64,000 nucleotides of DNA from Marinobacter pelagius. GTDB lineage: Bacteria; Pseudomonadota; Gammaproteobacteria; Pseudomonadales; Oleiphilaceae. The stretch lies in NCBI RefSeq assembly GCF_900114925.1, contig NZ_FOUR01000002.1:372001-436000 (forward strand), written 5' to 3'. The notes under the pieces are model-generated. The model had not been told where the DNA came from. It worked only from the letters and a program-made list of their open reading frames with translations, and made no database searches. The first letter of the stretch is position 1. Each line of letters begins with the position of its first letter. The position numbers and the translations under genes are program-made. This document shows positions 39,045-47,800 of the stretch, in pieces.

Positions 39045-39974
39045 ATGTCGATCTTGTCCCGCGTAGGTCGTTCCCTTGCCCCCGTACTTCTTGGCGCCGC
39101 CGTATTCACAGCAGCGCCCGCAAACGCCGAAGTGAACGTGGTCACCTCGATCAAGCCACTGGAACTGCTGGTGCGGGCGGTCGCACCCGGGGATGTCCAG
39201 GTGACAACCCTGGTACCACCGGGCTCCAGCCCCCACAACTACACCCTGCGCCCCTCCCAGCGAGGTGCCCTTGAGAATGCGGATCTGGTGTTCTGGGTCG
39301 GTCCGGATATGGAAACTTTTCTCATCCGCCTGCTGTCGGCCGAAGAGTTCCACGGTCGCACCATCGCCCTCTCCGGTGAGGAGATCCACGAGGGCGGGCA
39401 TGAAGAGCACGGTCATGAACACGACCATGGTCACGACCATGGCGAAGGCGAGGACCCGCATCTGTGGGTAGACCCGATGCTGGGTCTCGAGATGGCCCGG
39501 GATATTGCAAAGGCACTGGCCGCGCAGGAAGGTGCAGATCAGAATGCGATCAGCGAGAAGCTGGCCGCATTTGAGGTGGCACTGACCGAGAGGGAAGCAG
39601 CTATTCGCGAACAGCTGGCACCGGCGAAGGAGATTGACATCTTTGCCTATCACAGCGCCCTCGTCCGCTTCACAGAACACTATGAGCTGGAGCTCGCAGG
39701 CATCCTGACCCTCAATCCGGAGCTATCTCCCGGGGCGCGGCATGTAGCCGAGGTTCAGGACAAACTGCGTGAAGCAACACACCCGTGCCTTCTGACTGAA
39801 CCGCAGTTCAACCGCCAGTGGTGGCGCTCCATCACCGAGGGCCTGGACGTGACGTTCAGCACTTGGGATCCGCTGGCCATGGACATCGAGGCTACCGAAA
39901 CCGGTTACATCGATTTCCAGCAGTCCATTGCCGATGCCATCCTCCAGTGCCTACCAGAGGATGCTCAGCATTAA
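39045..39974 (+). CDS. znuA: High-affinity zinc ABC transporter substrate-binding protein
   Basis: A 309-residue periplasmic protein with a signal peptide (cleavage near PANA-EVN). It has a His/Asp/Glu-rich mobile loop (about residues 112-140, HGHEHDHGHDHGEGEDPHLW) and the conserved zinc ligands in SPHNYTLRPSQ, DPHLWVDP and YHSALVRF. It scavenges Zn2+ for ZnuBC. A Zur box covers its promoter. The usual divergent zur-znuCB genes are not here: the neighbour is gltX, so ZnuA is encoded apart from its permease. The 3' end overlaps the convergent AEC gene by 24 bases. Confidence 0.95.
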   Translation: MSILSRVGRSLAPVLLGAAVFTAAPANAEVNVVTSIKPLELLVRAVAPGDVQVTTLVPPGSSPHNYTLRPSQRGALENADLVFWVGPDMETFLIRLLSAEEFHGRTIALSGEEIHEGGHEEHGHEHDHGHDHGEGEDPHLWVDPMLGLEMARDIAKALAAQEGADQNAISEKLAAFEVALTEREAAIREQLAPAKEIDIFAYHSALVRFTEHYELELAGILTLNPELSPGARHVAEVQDKLREATHPCLLTEPQFNRQWWRSITEGLDVTFSTWDPLAMDIEATETGYIDFQQSIADAILQCLPEDAQH

Positions 39975-40865
39975 CGGAATGGAGGCCATGGCCAGCAGGG
40001 TCTGGCCACTGATGATGCCCGCCATCAAGGGGGCATCGCCACCCAGCTGTCGGGCCAGGATATAAGCAGAAGTGGCGGTGGGTAACGTTGCCAGCAACAC
40101 CGCCACCTGCACCATCAGACCTTCCATACCCAGCATCCACGCCAGGCCCGCCGCCATCAGCGGAAATGCCAGTAGCTTCAGCACCGACGACACCAGAAAC
40201 GGCATGGAAGCGCCCCGCAGGGCAGTCAGCTGCAACCCGGCACCCACGGTCATCAGGCCCATGGGCAACGCCAGGTTGCTCAGGGGCTGAAGGATTCCCG
40301 CCAGCAAAGGGTGGAAACCGATCTGGAAATAGCTCCAAACCACCCCGATCACCGAGCCGACAATCAGCGGGTTGGTAACGATCGCCTTGAACACCTGACC
40401 AAACCGCACCTTGTCCTGATCCGCCACCAGGGTGAACATCAGGATGCACAGCAGGTTCAGCGTGGGCACCATGACCGCCACGGCGATTGCCGTCAGGGAC
40501 AGCCCGTCATCCCCCAGCAGCATGCCACCTGCGGCCAGGCCCACGTAGGAGTTGAACCGGATCGCGCCCTGGTAAACAGATGAGAACACCGGCCCGCTCC
40601 AGCGCCAGATAAGCTGCGCCACCACTAGCACCAGTGTCATCGCCAGCAGCATGGAGAAGATCAGCAGGGCAATATCACCATAGGCGGACGGCGGCAGTCG
40701 CGCCTGGCCGAGCTTGAACACCAGCATCGCCGGGAACAGCACGTAATAGGTGAAACGCTCCGCCTGGGGCCAGAAGTCACCACCGGGAAAGCCCCAACGC
40801 CGGAACAGGTGCCCAAGCATGATCAGCACGAACACCGGCACCAGGGCCTGCACCATCACTGGCAT
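39951..40865 (-). CDS. AEC family transporter (auxin-efflux-carrier type permease)
   Basis: A 304-residue protein with about ten hydrophobic helices in two inverted halves and the family pattern RRWGFPGGDFWPQAERFTYYVLFPAMLVFKL near the N-terminus, NSYVGLAAG in the middle and ISGQTLLAMASIPLML at the end. AEC carriers export or import small organic anions; the substrate here is unknown. It is co-directional with selD, with 30 bases between them. Confidence 0.9.
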   Translation of the reverse strand: MPVMVQALVPVFVLIMLGHLFRRWGFPGGDFWPQAERFTYYVLFPAMLVFKLGQARLPPSAYGDIALLIFSMLLAMTLVLVVAQLIWRWSGPVFSSVYQGAIRFNSYVGLAAGGMLLGDDGLSLTAIAVAVMVPTLNLLCILMFTLVADQDKVRFGQVFKAIVTNPLIVGSVIGVVWSYFQIGFHPLLAGILQPLSNLALPMGLMTVGAGLQLTALRGASMPFLVSSVLKLLAFPLMAAGLAWMLGMEGLMVQVAVLLATLPTATSAYILARQLGGDAPLMAGIISGQTLLAMASIPLMLSILW

Positions 40866-40895
40866 ATCAACAGCTCCAATCCGTGTGTTTGGTCA

Positions 40896-41957
40896 TCAGT
40901 CCTCAATTACCACGAAGCGCTCTTCGGAGCCGGCCGCTTCCAGCCGTCCCATCGGTGACAGTTCCAGCCCCTGCTCCCGGGCCACAGCTTCGAATGCCGC
41001 ACGACTCTCCTCGGCCACACAGACCATCAGGCCGCCGCTGGTCTGGGGATCACAGAACAGCAGTTTGTCGGCTTCCGTCATCCCCTCAATGGCTCTGCCA
41101 AAGGCGGCTGCGTTGCGGTGAGTGCCACCGGGAATACAGTCTGCATCGATATAGGGCTGCAGGTTCGGCAACACTGGAATGGCACTGCGGCTCACGGTTG
41201 CCCGCAGGCCACTGCCACGGCATATCTCCAGCAGATGCCCGGCCAGGCCGAAGCCGGTTACATCCGTCATGGCATGGACCCCGTCCACTTGGGCAAAGGC
41301 TTCACCGACGTTGTTCAGCGTCGCCATGCTCTTTACCGCAACTTCAAGATCCTCGGCGCTGACCTTGCCCTTCTTGGAAGCGCTGGTGAGAATGCCCACA
41401 CCCAGGGGCTTGGTGAGGTACAGCAGGTCTCCGGCTTTGGCCGTGTCATTGCGGATGATGCGATCCACCGCCACCTGGCCGGTCACCGCCAGACCAAAGA
41501 TGGGCTCCGGAGAATCGATGCTGTGGCCACCAGCCAGGGCAATTCCCGCCTCGGCGCACACGGCACGGCCACCATCGATCACCTGGGCGGCAATCTCCGG
41601 CGCCAGCTCGTTCACCGGCCAGCCCAGGATGGCAATAGCCATCACCGGTTTGCCGCCCATGGCGTAGACATCGCTGATGGCATTGGCGGCGGCGATTCGC
41701 CCGAAATCGAACGGATCATCCACCACCGGCATGAAGAAATCGGTGGTGCTGATCACCCCGAGGCCATTACCCACGTCCGCCACGGCGGCGTCATCACGGC
41801 TGCTGTTGCCTACCAGCAGGCGCGGGTCCTTGAACTCGGGCGTGTCGGTATGAAGGATGCGATCCAGTACATCGGGAGCAATCTTGCAGCCACAGCCGGC
41901 GCCGTGGCTGAATTCGGTCAGTCGGATAGCCAAAGTACGTTTCCTATTTTTTTGCAT
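40896..41957 (-). CDS. selD: Selenide, water dikinase (selenophosphate synthase)
   Basis: A 353-residue enzyme making selenophosphate from selenide and ATP. The N-terminal [11 protein letters not shown] places catalytic Cys22 (Cys type, not selenocysteine) and Lys25; [23 protein letters not shown] and [13 protein letters not shown] follow. selA/selB are not in the window. The product may feed the tRNA 2-selenouridine synthase or selenoproteins encoded elsewhere. It is followed by the AEC transporter and divergent from the PLP enzyme. Confidence 0.96.
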   Translation of the reverse strand: MQKNRKRTLAIRLTEFSHGAGCGCKIAPDVLDRILHTDTPEFKDPRLLVGNSSRDDAAVADVGNGLGVISTTDFFMPVVDDPFDFGRIAAANAISDVYAMGGKPVMAIAILGWPVNELAPEIAAQVIDGGRAVCAEAGIALAGGHSIDSPEPIFGLAVTGQVAVDRIIRNDTAKAGDLLYLTKPLGVGILTSASKKGKVSAEDLEVAVKSMATLNNVGEAFAQVDGVHAMTDVTGFGLAGHLLEICRGSGLRATVSRSAIPVLPNLQPYIDADCIPGGTHRNAAAFGRAIEGMTEADKLLFCDPQTSGGLMVCVAEESRAAFEAVAREQGLELSPMGRLEAAGSEERFVVIED

Positions 41958-42106
41958 GTAAATGAACGTATTCGGGAAATACGCGCAAGTCTACCCGTCG
42001 GCCCGGTTTGCATCCATATCTCCACCACCCAGATCAAGCCCGCACCTTTCAGCGGACGCATCCCCGTGTAAGAATTCCCGTTCAAGCCCAACTATCAGGA
42101 GCTGCA

Positions 42107-43291
42107 ATGAGCCAGGACAACACCCAGGGCCCCGCCACAGGCATCATCCACAACCGCCATCACCGGGACAGCTTTGGCAGCCCCTACTCACCGGTCTACA
42201 ACACTACTACCTACCAGTTCGAGAACACAGAAGCACTGCTGGACGTGATCGAGGACCGTGCGCCGGGCCATCTCTACACCCGCTGGGGCACCAACCCGAG
42301 CATCGAGGAACTGGAGCAAGGCCTGGCCCGGCTTGAGAACGCAGAAGCCGCGCTGGCGTTTGCCTCGGGCATGGCCGCCATTTCAGCGACACTGCTGGCC
42401 CATGGCCGCAAGGGCATTGTGTGCGTGGGGGATCTGTACGGAGGTACCCAGGAGCTGCTGGTCAATCACTGCCAGGCACTGGGCATTCCGGTGCATTTCC
42501 TTTTCAAGGAAGAGGTGGGCCAGCTGACAAACACCCTGGGTGAGCCGGGCAAGCTGGTGTATTTCGAGACACCCGCCAACCCCAACCTGGCCATTCTGGA
42601 CGTCGCCGGCATCGCCCGGATCGCCCATCAACATGGCGCCCTGGTGGCGGTGGACAACACCTTTGCCAGCCCAATCAACCAGCAACCGCTGGAGCTGGGC
42701 GCCGACCTGGTGTTGCACAGCGCCACCAAGTACCTGGGCGGCCATTCCGACCTCACCGCAGGCGCGCTCATGACCTCGGCGGAGCTGGCGGCTGCGGTTG
42801 TGCCCTGGCGTAAAAACCTGGGGCAACTGCTTGCCCCGGAAACCGCTGCCCTGCTCTCACGAAGCCTGCGCACCCTGCCGGTGCGTATCCGCCAGCATAA
42901 CGAGAACGCCATGGCGGTGGCACAGGCCATGGAAAAACATCCGAAGGTGCGCCGTGTGCTCTACCCCGGCTTGCCCGGATTTGCCGACCACGAACTGGCC
43001 GCCCGGCAGATGAAAGGTTTTGGCGGCATGGTCACGATCGAGGTGGACGGTGACCGGGCAGCATCCACCGCGGTGGCAGACAACCTGCGCCTCTTCCTGC
43101 TGGCAACCAGCCTCGGCGGCGTGGAGAGTCTCGTCAGCCAACCCTGCGCCACCAGCCACCACGGCCTGAGCCCGGAGGAACGTCTCAAGCGGGGCATTAC
43201 CGACGGCATGCTGCGGCTGTCCATCGGACTGGAAGACAGCGAGGACCTGATTGCGGATCTCAACCAGGCCCTGACCAAAGCCTTCGGCTAA
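42107..43291 (+). CDS. PLP-dependent Cys/Met metabolism enzyme (cystathionine/methionine gamma-lyase or synthase family)
   Basis: About 394 residues. The PLP lysine is in LHSATKYLGGHSDLTAGAL, and other family landmarks are TRWGTNPSIEELE, ASGMAAISATLLA and LGGVESLVSQPCATSH. Members act as cystathionine gamma-synthase, beta/gamma-lyase or O-succinylhomoserine sulfhydrylase; sequence alone does not separate these here. The start is the ATG at 42107 with AGGAG seven bases upstream; the frame is open back to 42008 without a ribosome site. It converges with the SDR gene with three bases between stops. Confidence 0.9.
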   Translation: MSQDNTQGPATGIIHNRHHRDSFGSPYSPVYNTTTYQFENTEALLDVIEDRAPGHLYTRWGTNPSIEELEQGLARLENAEAALAFASGMAAISATLLAHGRKGIVCVGDLYGGTQELLVNHCQALGIPVHFLFKEEVGQLTNTLGEPGKLVYFETPANPNLAILDVAGIARIAHQHGALVAVDNTFASPINQQPLELGADLVLHSATKYLGGHSDLTAGALMTSAELAAAVVPWRKNLGQLLAPETAALLSRSLRTLPVRIRQHNENAMAVAQAMEKHPKVRRVLYPGLPGFADHELAARQMKGFGGMVTIEVDGDRAASTAVADNLRLFLLATSLGGVESLVSQPCATSHHGLSPEERLKRGITDGMLRLSIGLEDSEDLIADLNQALTKAFG

Positions 43292-43294
43292 AAC

Positions 43295-44098
43295 TCAGCG
43301 ACTGACCAGAAAATCCGCCAGCCGGCGGGTCAGGAATCCGGGCAGCAGCTTGTTGGTAAACCACAGGCTGCGGGCCCGCTTGCCAGGAATGATCAGGAAG
43401 TGGCGTTGATCGATCCCACGGCGAATCTGCTCAACCGCAAATTCCACAGGCAAAGTGCCGGCCATCAGCTTCAGCGACTCGGTCTGTTTGGGCCGGCTCT
43501 TGCGCTCCTCCACCACCAGCGGCGTCTCCACCTCCGGCGGACAGACCACAGACACATCAATACCCCGGGGCGCCAACTCGATACGCAACACCTCCGTCAG
43601 GCCAACCACACCGTATTTGGAAGCACAGTAGGCCGAATACCCGTAACACCCGACCAGCCCGGCCATGGAAGCCACAAACACCAGTTGGGAGCCCGCCTTC
43701 AGATGCGGCAGCACACCCGCCGCCACATGGCGGGAGCCAAGCAGGTTGATGTTAATCAGCCGGGTGTAGGCATCATCGCCAATCTCGTCAAAAGGCGCCG
43801 CGATGCAGATACCGGCGCAGTGGATGACCACATCCGGCCCGTGCTCTGCCGAAGCCTCGGCGAACACTTCCCGGACGGAGGCGGCATCACTGACGTCCAG
43901 GGGAAAGGCGCGCACCGGACCCGCGCCGGGGATGGCCGAAAGTTCGGTAACCGCATTTTCCGTGGACTGGATATCAAACAGGGTAACGGCGCAGCCAGAG
44001 CGCGCATAATCCCGTGCGAGCTGGAGGCCGATGCCGCTGGCGCCGCCGGTGATGTAGATGTGTGTATCTTTTTTGGTCGTGGGAGCAATGTGGGACAT
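43295..44098 (-). CDS. Short-chain dehydrogenase/reductase
   Basis: About 267 residues. The Rossmann motif ITGGASGIGLQLARDYA lies near residue 15, NAG-like and catalytic Ser (VFVASMAGLVGC) follow, and YxxxK is in YSAYCASKYGVVGL. The long C-terminus ends in KRARSLWFTNKLLPGFLTRRL, a pattern of lipid- or steroid-type SDRs that may touch the membrane. The start is the ATG at 44098, preceded by AAGG; an upstream extension to 44206 looks non-coding. Substrate unknown. Confidence 0.88.
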   Translation of the reverse strand: MSHIAPTTKKDTHIYITGGASGIGLQLARDYARSGCAVTLFDIQSTENAVTELSAIPGAGPVRAFPLDVSDAASVREVFAEASAEHGPDVVIHCAGICIAAPFDEIGDDAYTRLININLLGSRHVAAGVLPHLKAGSQLVFVASMAGLVGCYGYSAYCASKYGVVGLTEVLRIELAPRGIDVSVVCPPEVETPLVVEERKSRPKQTESLKLMAGTLPVEFAVEQIRRGIDQRHFLIIPGKRARSLWFTNKLLPGFLTRRLADFLVSR

Positions 44099-44309
44099 AC
44101 TTTGGCCTTGAGTTTCCGGAGTTACCTGAAATCTTAGCCGGGTTCCGTTGCATAACCTTTGTCTGCTTTGCCCGGCTCGTCGTATCACACGGTCAATGAA
44201 GGTCATCTAACCAATCAACAGTGCCGTGTATCAGGGCGAAAAATCGTGCCTAAACCGCTAATATGGGGCTAGTGGTGAATAGCCCATGTTGGCTGAGGAG
44301 ATGATCATC

Positions 44310-44534
44310 GTGCGTATTCAGGAACTGATAGATGAAGCGAACGCCTTGCCGGTCGAGGAGCGCGCACAAGTTGTGGAATCACTTCTGAGAAGTCTGAACC
44401 CGACTGACAGCACTATTGACGAAAAGTGGGCAGAGGTAGCCCAGAGTCGCCTTGCCGAGCTCGAGTCCGGTGAGGTGGAAGCAATCCCTGGCGAGGAAGT
44501 TTTCAAAAGAATCAGGAAAAGACTGAACCAGTAA
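44310..44534 (+). CDS. Type II antitoxin (addiction module component, TIGR02574-like)
   Basis: About 74 residues from a GTG at 44310 that has GAGGAG nine bases upstream; ATGs at 44286 and 44301 lie before or on that site. It reads VRIQELIDEANALPVEERAQVVESLL, the start typical of this antitoxin family, then DEKWAEVAQSRLAELESGEV and IPGEEVFKRIRKRLN. The short acidic helical protein would bind and neutralise the toxin. Its TAA overlaps the toxin ATG (TAATG), so the two are translated together. No similar DNA composition is seen in the genes to the left. Confidence 0.85.
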   Translation: MRIQELIDEANALPVEERAQVVESLLRSLNPTDSTIDEKWAEVAQSRLAELESGEVEAIPGEEVFKRIRKRLNQ

Positions 44535-44824
44535 TGGAATATACCTTTCATCCCGCAGCGGAAGCGGAGCTTAACGAGGCAGTTGACTACTACGAGTCCA
44601 TTCAGCCGGGCCTGGGCCTAGACTTTGCCCGAGAAGCCTATGAAGCCATCGACAGAGCCGTTCAATATCCTAAAGCATGGAGCTTCATACGTGAGCCTGT
44701 AAGGCGCTCTCTGGTAAAACGATTCCCATACGGAATACTTTACGCTGAAAACGGAAACGACATTTACGTTCTTGCCATTATGAACCTTCACAGGGAACCT
44801 TTTTATTGGGAAGAGCGGCAGTAA
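44534..44824 (+). CDS. RelE/ParE-family type II toxin
   Basis: A 96-residue basic protein with the family fold: FHPAAEAELNEAVDYYES, FAREAYEAIDRAVQYPKAWS, RRSLVKRFPYGILYAENGNDIYVLAIMNLHREPFYW. The YRRxLxxxFPY-like strand and the final WxxR are typical of the RelE/ParE toxins paired with TIGR02574 antitoxins. It would either cut mRNA on the ribosome or poison gyrase; the family alone does not settle which. It is one base overlapped with its antitoxin and faces the large fusion gene across a structured 43-base gap. Confidence 0.87.
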   Translation: MEYTFHPAAEAELNEAVDYYESIQPGLGLDFAREAYEAIDRAVQYPKAWSFIREPVRRSLVKRFPYGILYAENGNDIYVLAIMNLHREPFYWEERQ

Positions 44825-44870
44825 TAGCTTCTGCCGCCGAATGCGAAAGCATCCACGGCAAGCGAAGCTA
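44825..44870. other. Long interrupted hairpin between toxin and fusion genes
   Basis: TAGCTTC-TGCCG, a few bases, ATGC-GAAA-GCAT, a few bases, CGGCA-AGC-GAAGCTA. The whole gap between the convergent genes folds into three stacked stems with a GAAA tetraloop. There is no T run, so it is not a standard terminator. It may instead block read-through or mark an insertion remnant. Confidence 0.6.
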
Positions 44871-47800
44871 TCCCCCTTGGAGCTTGAATACCACGCTCAT
44901 CGGTGCACTGCCTTCATGACTTTGGTATTCAACCGGGCCGTAATAAGTAAAGGGCGCTCCTTTTCCGTTGCGTAGCTTGTTCTCGCGAACAAACAGGTGA
45001 ATCGAGAACCCCAACTTTCGATGATTAATCAGTTCTCGTCCCCGTTTACTCTCAGGTGTCGTTGACCTCTGGCTTTGCCAATGAAAGGTTTTCTCATCAA
45101 TCCAGTGATCAACGTATCGATGTTGCTCAATTTTTCCCTGTTTATTCAGGGTCACCAGCAGTATGTGGACTCCGGGCTCCGGCAGAAAGACATGACCGCT
45201 TTGCCAATTACCCGGATTGAAGGTGGCACCAAAAAGCTCAGGAATTTCTTCTCTCGAGAATTCCTCGCCAACGGCCATCTCAAGCGGATCGATAACAGCT
45301 TCGAGACGCGCAAAGGTATGAAACTGCTCAATTAGTTCAGGAGTAACAATGATGTTTTCGTAATCAGGGTTAGCCGCTTTTAGAACGTATTCACCTGTTG
45401 CCGATTTCTCAATGTTCCGCAGCAAGTACTGGGTGTCACCGAATTCATCAATCCGCTCGATTGCGATAGTTTTCCCCCTGTTTGAGCCTGCATGCGATGG
45501 TTTAATGCGCTCAAGCAGCAGGTAGTCGCCGTCTTCTATCGGGTTTTTACCGCCATTCATAGAGTTACCGGAGGCACGTGCAATGAAATGCCGACCGGGG
45601 TCCAGCCGTCCATGAACAACGGACAAGTTTCTGTACTCCGGCTGTTCCGCGCGACTGTTGCGGAAGTGGCCACAAGCAATCCGGAGTGACGGAAAATACG
45701 GAAGCTCAGTTCCTGATGGTTCGATTGGTGCCACATTTCCGTCTGTAACGCCTCCTGACTTAGCATCAATTCGGGCTTCGTATGATGCTAGACGGTAATC
45801 AATCAATTCCTGAACCATCTCCTGCAATGAATTCTGGAGCTCATCCGGAACGTTAAAACTCGGGATCAAACGGTCTTCATCAACCGTAAACAATGACGGT
45901 TTCTTATTGATCCAGTGGTCCACTGGATTCTTCTTCCAGTAGCGTTGCCATTCGGTCGAACGGCCATCGGTGAATCGAACAGAGTCCGCTACTTCTGCAA
46001 AGAGTTTTGGGCGGCGTTTCAGAATCTTCCAGGACTCAAGAGCCAACTCCGGGAGCAGCGGAGCGTCATTCCAACCGCCAAGCTGTTGGAAAGCCTCCAG
46101 AAGCACCATTTTGAAAGATTTGCTCATAGCTGTGTTTTCAACTTCAACCAGAAAATGGTTGAAGCTATCCATTAAGGCGACTTCCGTTTCTCCCAAATCA
46201 TCCATATCCCGCAATAAGCCAAACCAACTGCCATGCTGCTTGCGGGTCTGCTTGAGGTTAGCTCCGAAGTGATAATATTCGGTCAGTGTGGGCCTTCTAC
46301 CCAAGGTATCCCTAAGAGCCTGATAGTCCTTCTCAGCGCCATTCTGATCCAGCCCTTTCAAGAACTCGATCACCTTCAGGTCGTAATTGATAAAGCAACC
46401 ATCAGGCAGTTCCAGGCGGTGCTCTTCGGCCTTGCGAGCAAAGTCCGCTAACTGGCGGTGATTCATCGCCCGCCCCATTAGGGCTTGGGGTTTGTGAAGA
46501 AAACTCTGGTGGTTGCCAACAAAATCCATTACCACCAATTTCTGTTTACCCGTTTCCTCGCAGCGGCGTAGACCCCGACCGATCTGCTGAAGAAAGAGAA
46601 CTTTGGACTCAGTGGGTCGTAGCAGCAATACAGTATCAATCGCCGGCAAATCGACCCCCTCGTTGAACAGGTCGACGGAAAATACTATTTCGAGTTGCCC
46701 ATCCTGCAAGAGTTCAAGTGCCTCACCACGGGACATGTCTGATTCGCCATGAACCGAAGCTGCCGCCACACCCTGCCTGGAGAATTGATCAGCCATGAAA
46801 TCGGCATGTAACCGGGAGACGCAAAAAGCCAGAGTTCTGGATTGGCGGTGTTGACGCCAGACTCGCAGCGCGTGGCGTGCTCGGCCAAGGGTTGCCAACT
46901 TGTGCGCCAGCAAATTTGGGTCAAATTTGCCGTTCCGCCAGGGAATTTCTTGATAATCGACCGTATCGTCGTAGATACCAAAGTAATGAAATGGCACTAG
47001 ATGCCGGTCTTTCACGCCATCAAAGAGCGGATACTCATGAACCAGGTTGTCGTCGCATAACGACAGAATATCTGCACGGTCCGTACGATCAGGAGTCGCC
47101 GTCAATCCAAGCAGGAATTGGGGCGCAAAATAGCTAAGAAGGCGATGATAAATTGGCGCCGACGCGTGGTGAAATTCGTCCACCACTATGTAATCAAAAT
47201 GACTCGGAGAAAAGCGCTCCAGGTGAACGCCCTTCCCCAAGGTCTGGACCGAAGCACAGAGAATATCCACCGCCACATCGCGGTGTTTCCCCATGTAGAA
47301 GCCTACTCGACTTTCCGGCTTAATACGCAAGAAAGTCTCTGCAGCCTGGTAAAGAATTTCCTCTCTGTGCGCCACGAAAAGGACTCGACGGGCGCCCATC
47401 TGTACGGCGTCGAAAGCAGACAACCAAGTCTTCCCAAGCCCCGTAGCCAATACCACAAGCCCTCTCCGATATCCCTCCTCCCGAGACCGGGCCAATGCAT
47501 TCAGAGCATCTTTTTGAACCGGGTTAGGAGTCGGCGGCGCTTCCTGCTCATTGCTACCAGGGGCAACAGGTTGAGGAGGGGGCCTCCGACGGGCGGCATA
47601 GTCATCAATCCAATGGTCCGTCAATGGAATAACATTGGGATGCCGGAATAACTCTTCGAAACGACTGACCGCTTCGAGATAGCCAGTATCTGGCGGGAAA
47701 TCCACCTGATAGTTCCACTCCAGCCCATCCTGTAGCGCCTGAGCACTGATATTGCTCGATCCGATAAAAGCTCGCCCCCAGGATTGAGATCCCCTTTGTC

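Noticed and set aside
44207..44309. Possible integron attC site next to the toxin-antitoxin pair (ATCTAAC near 44206)
   Set aside because: No partner GTTAGAT-type core lies within the needed distance on either side of the cassette and no integrase is present.
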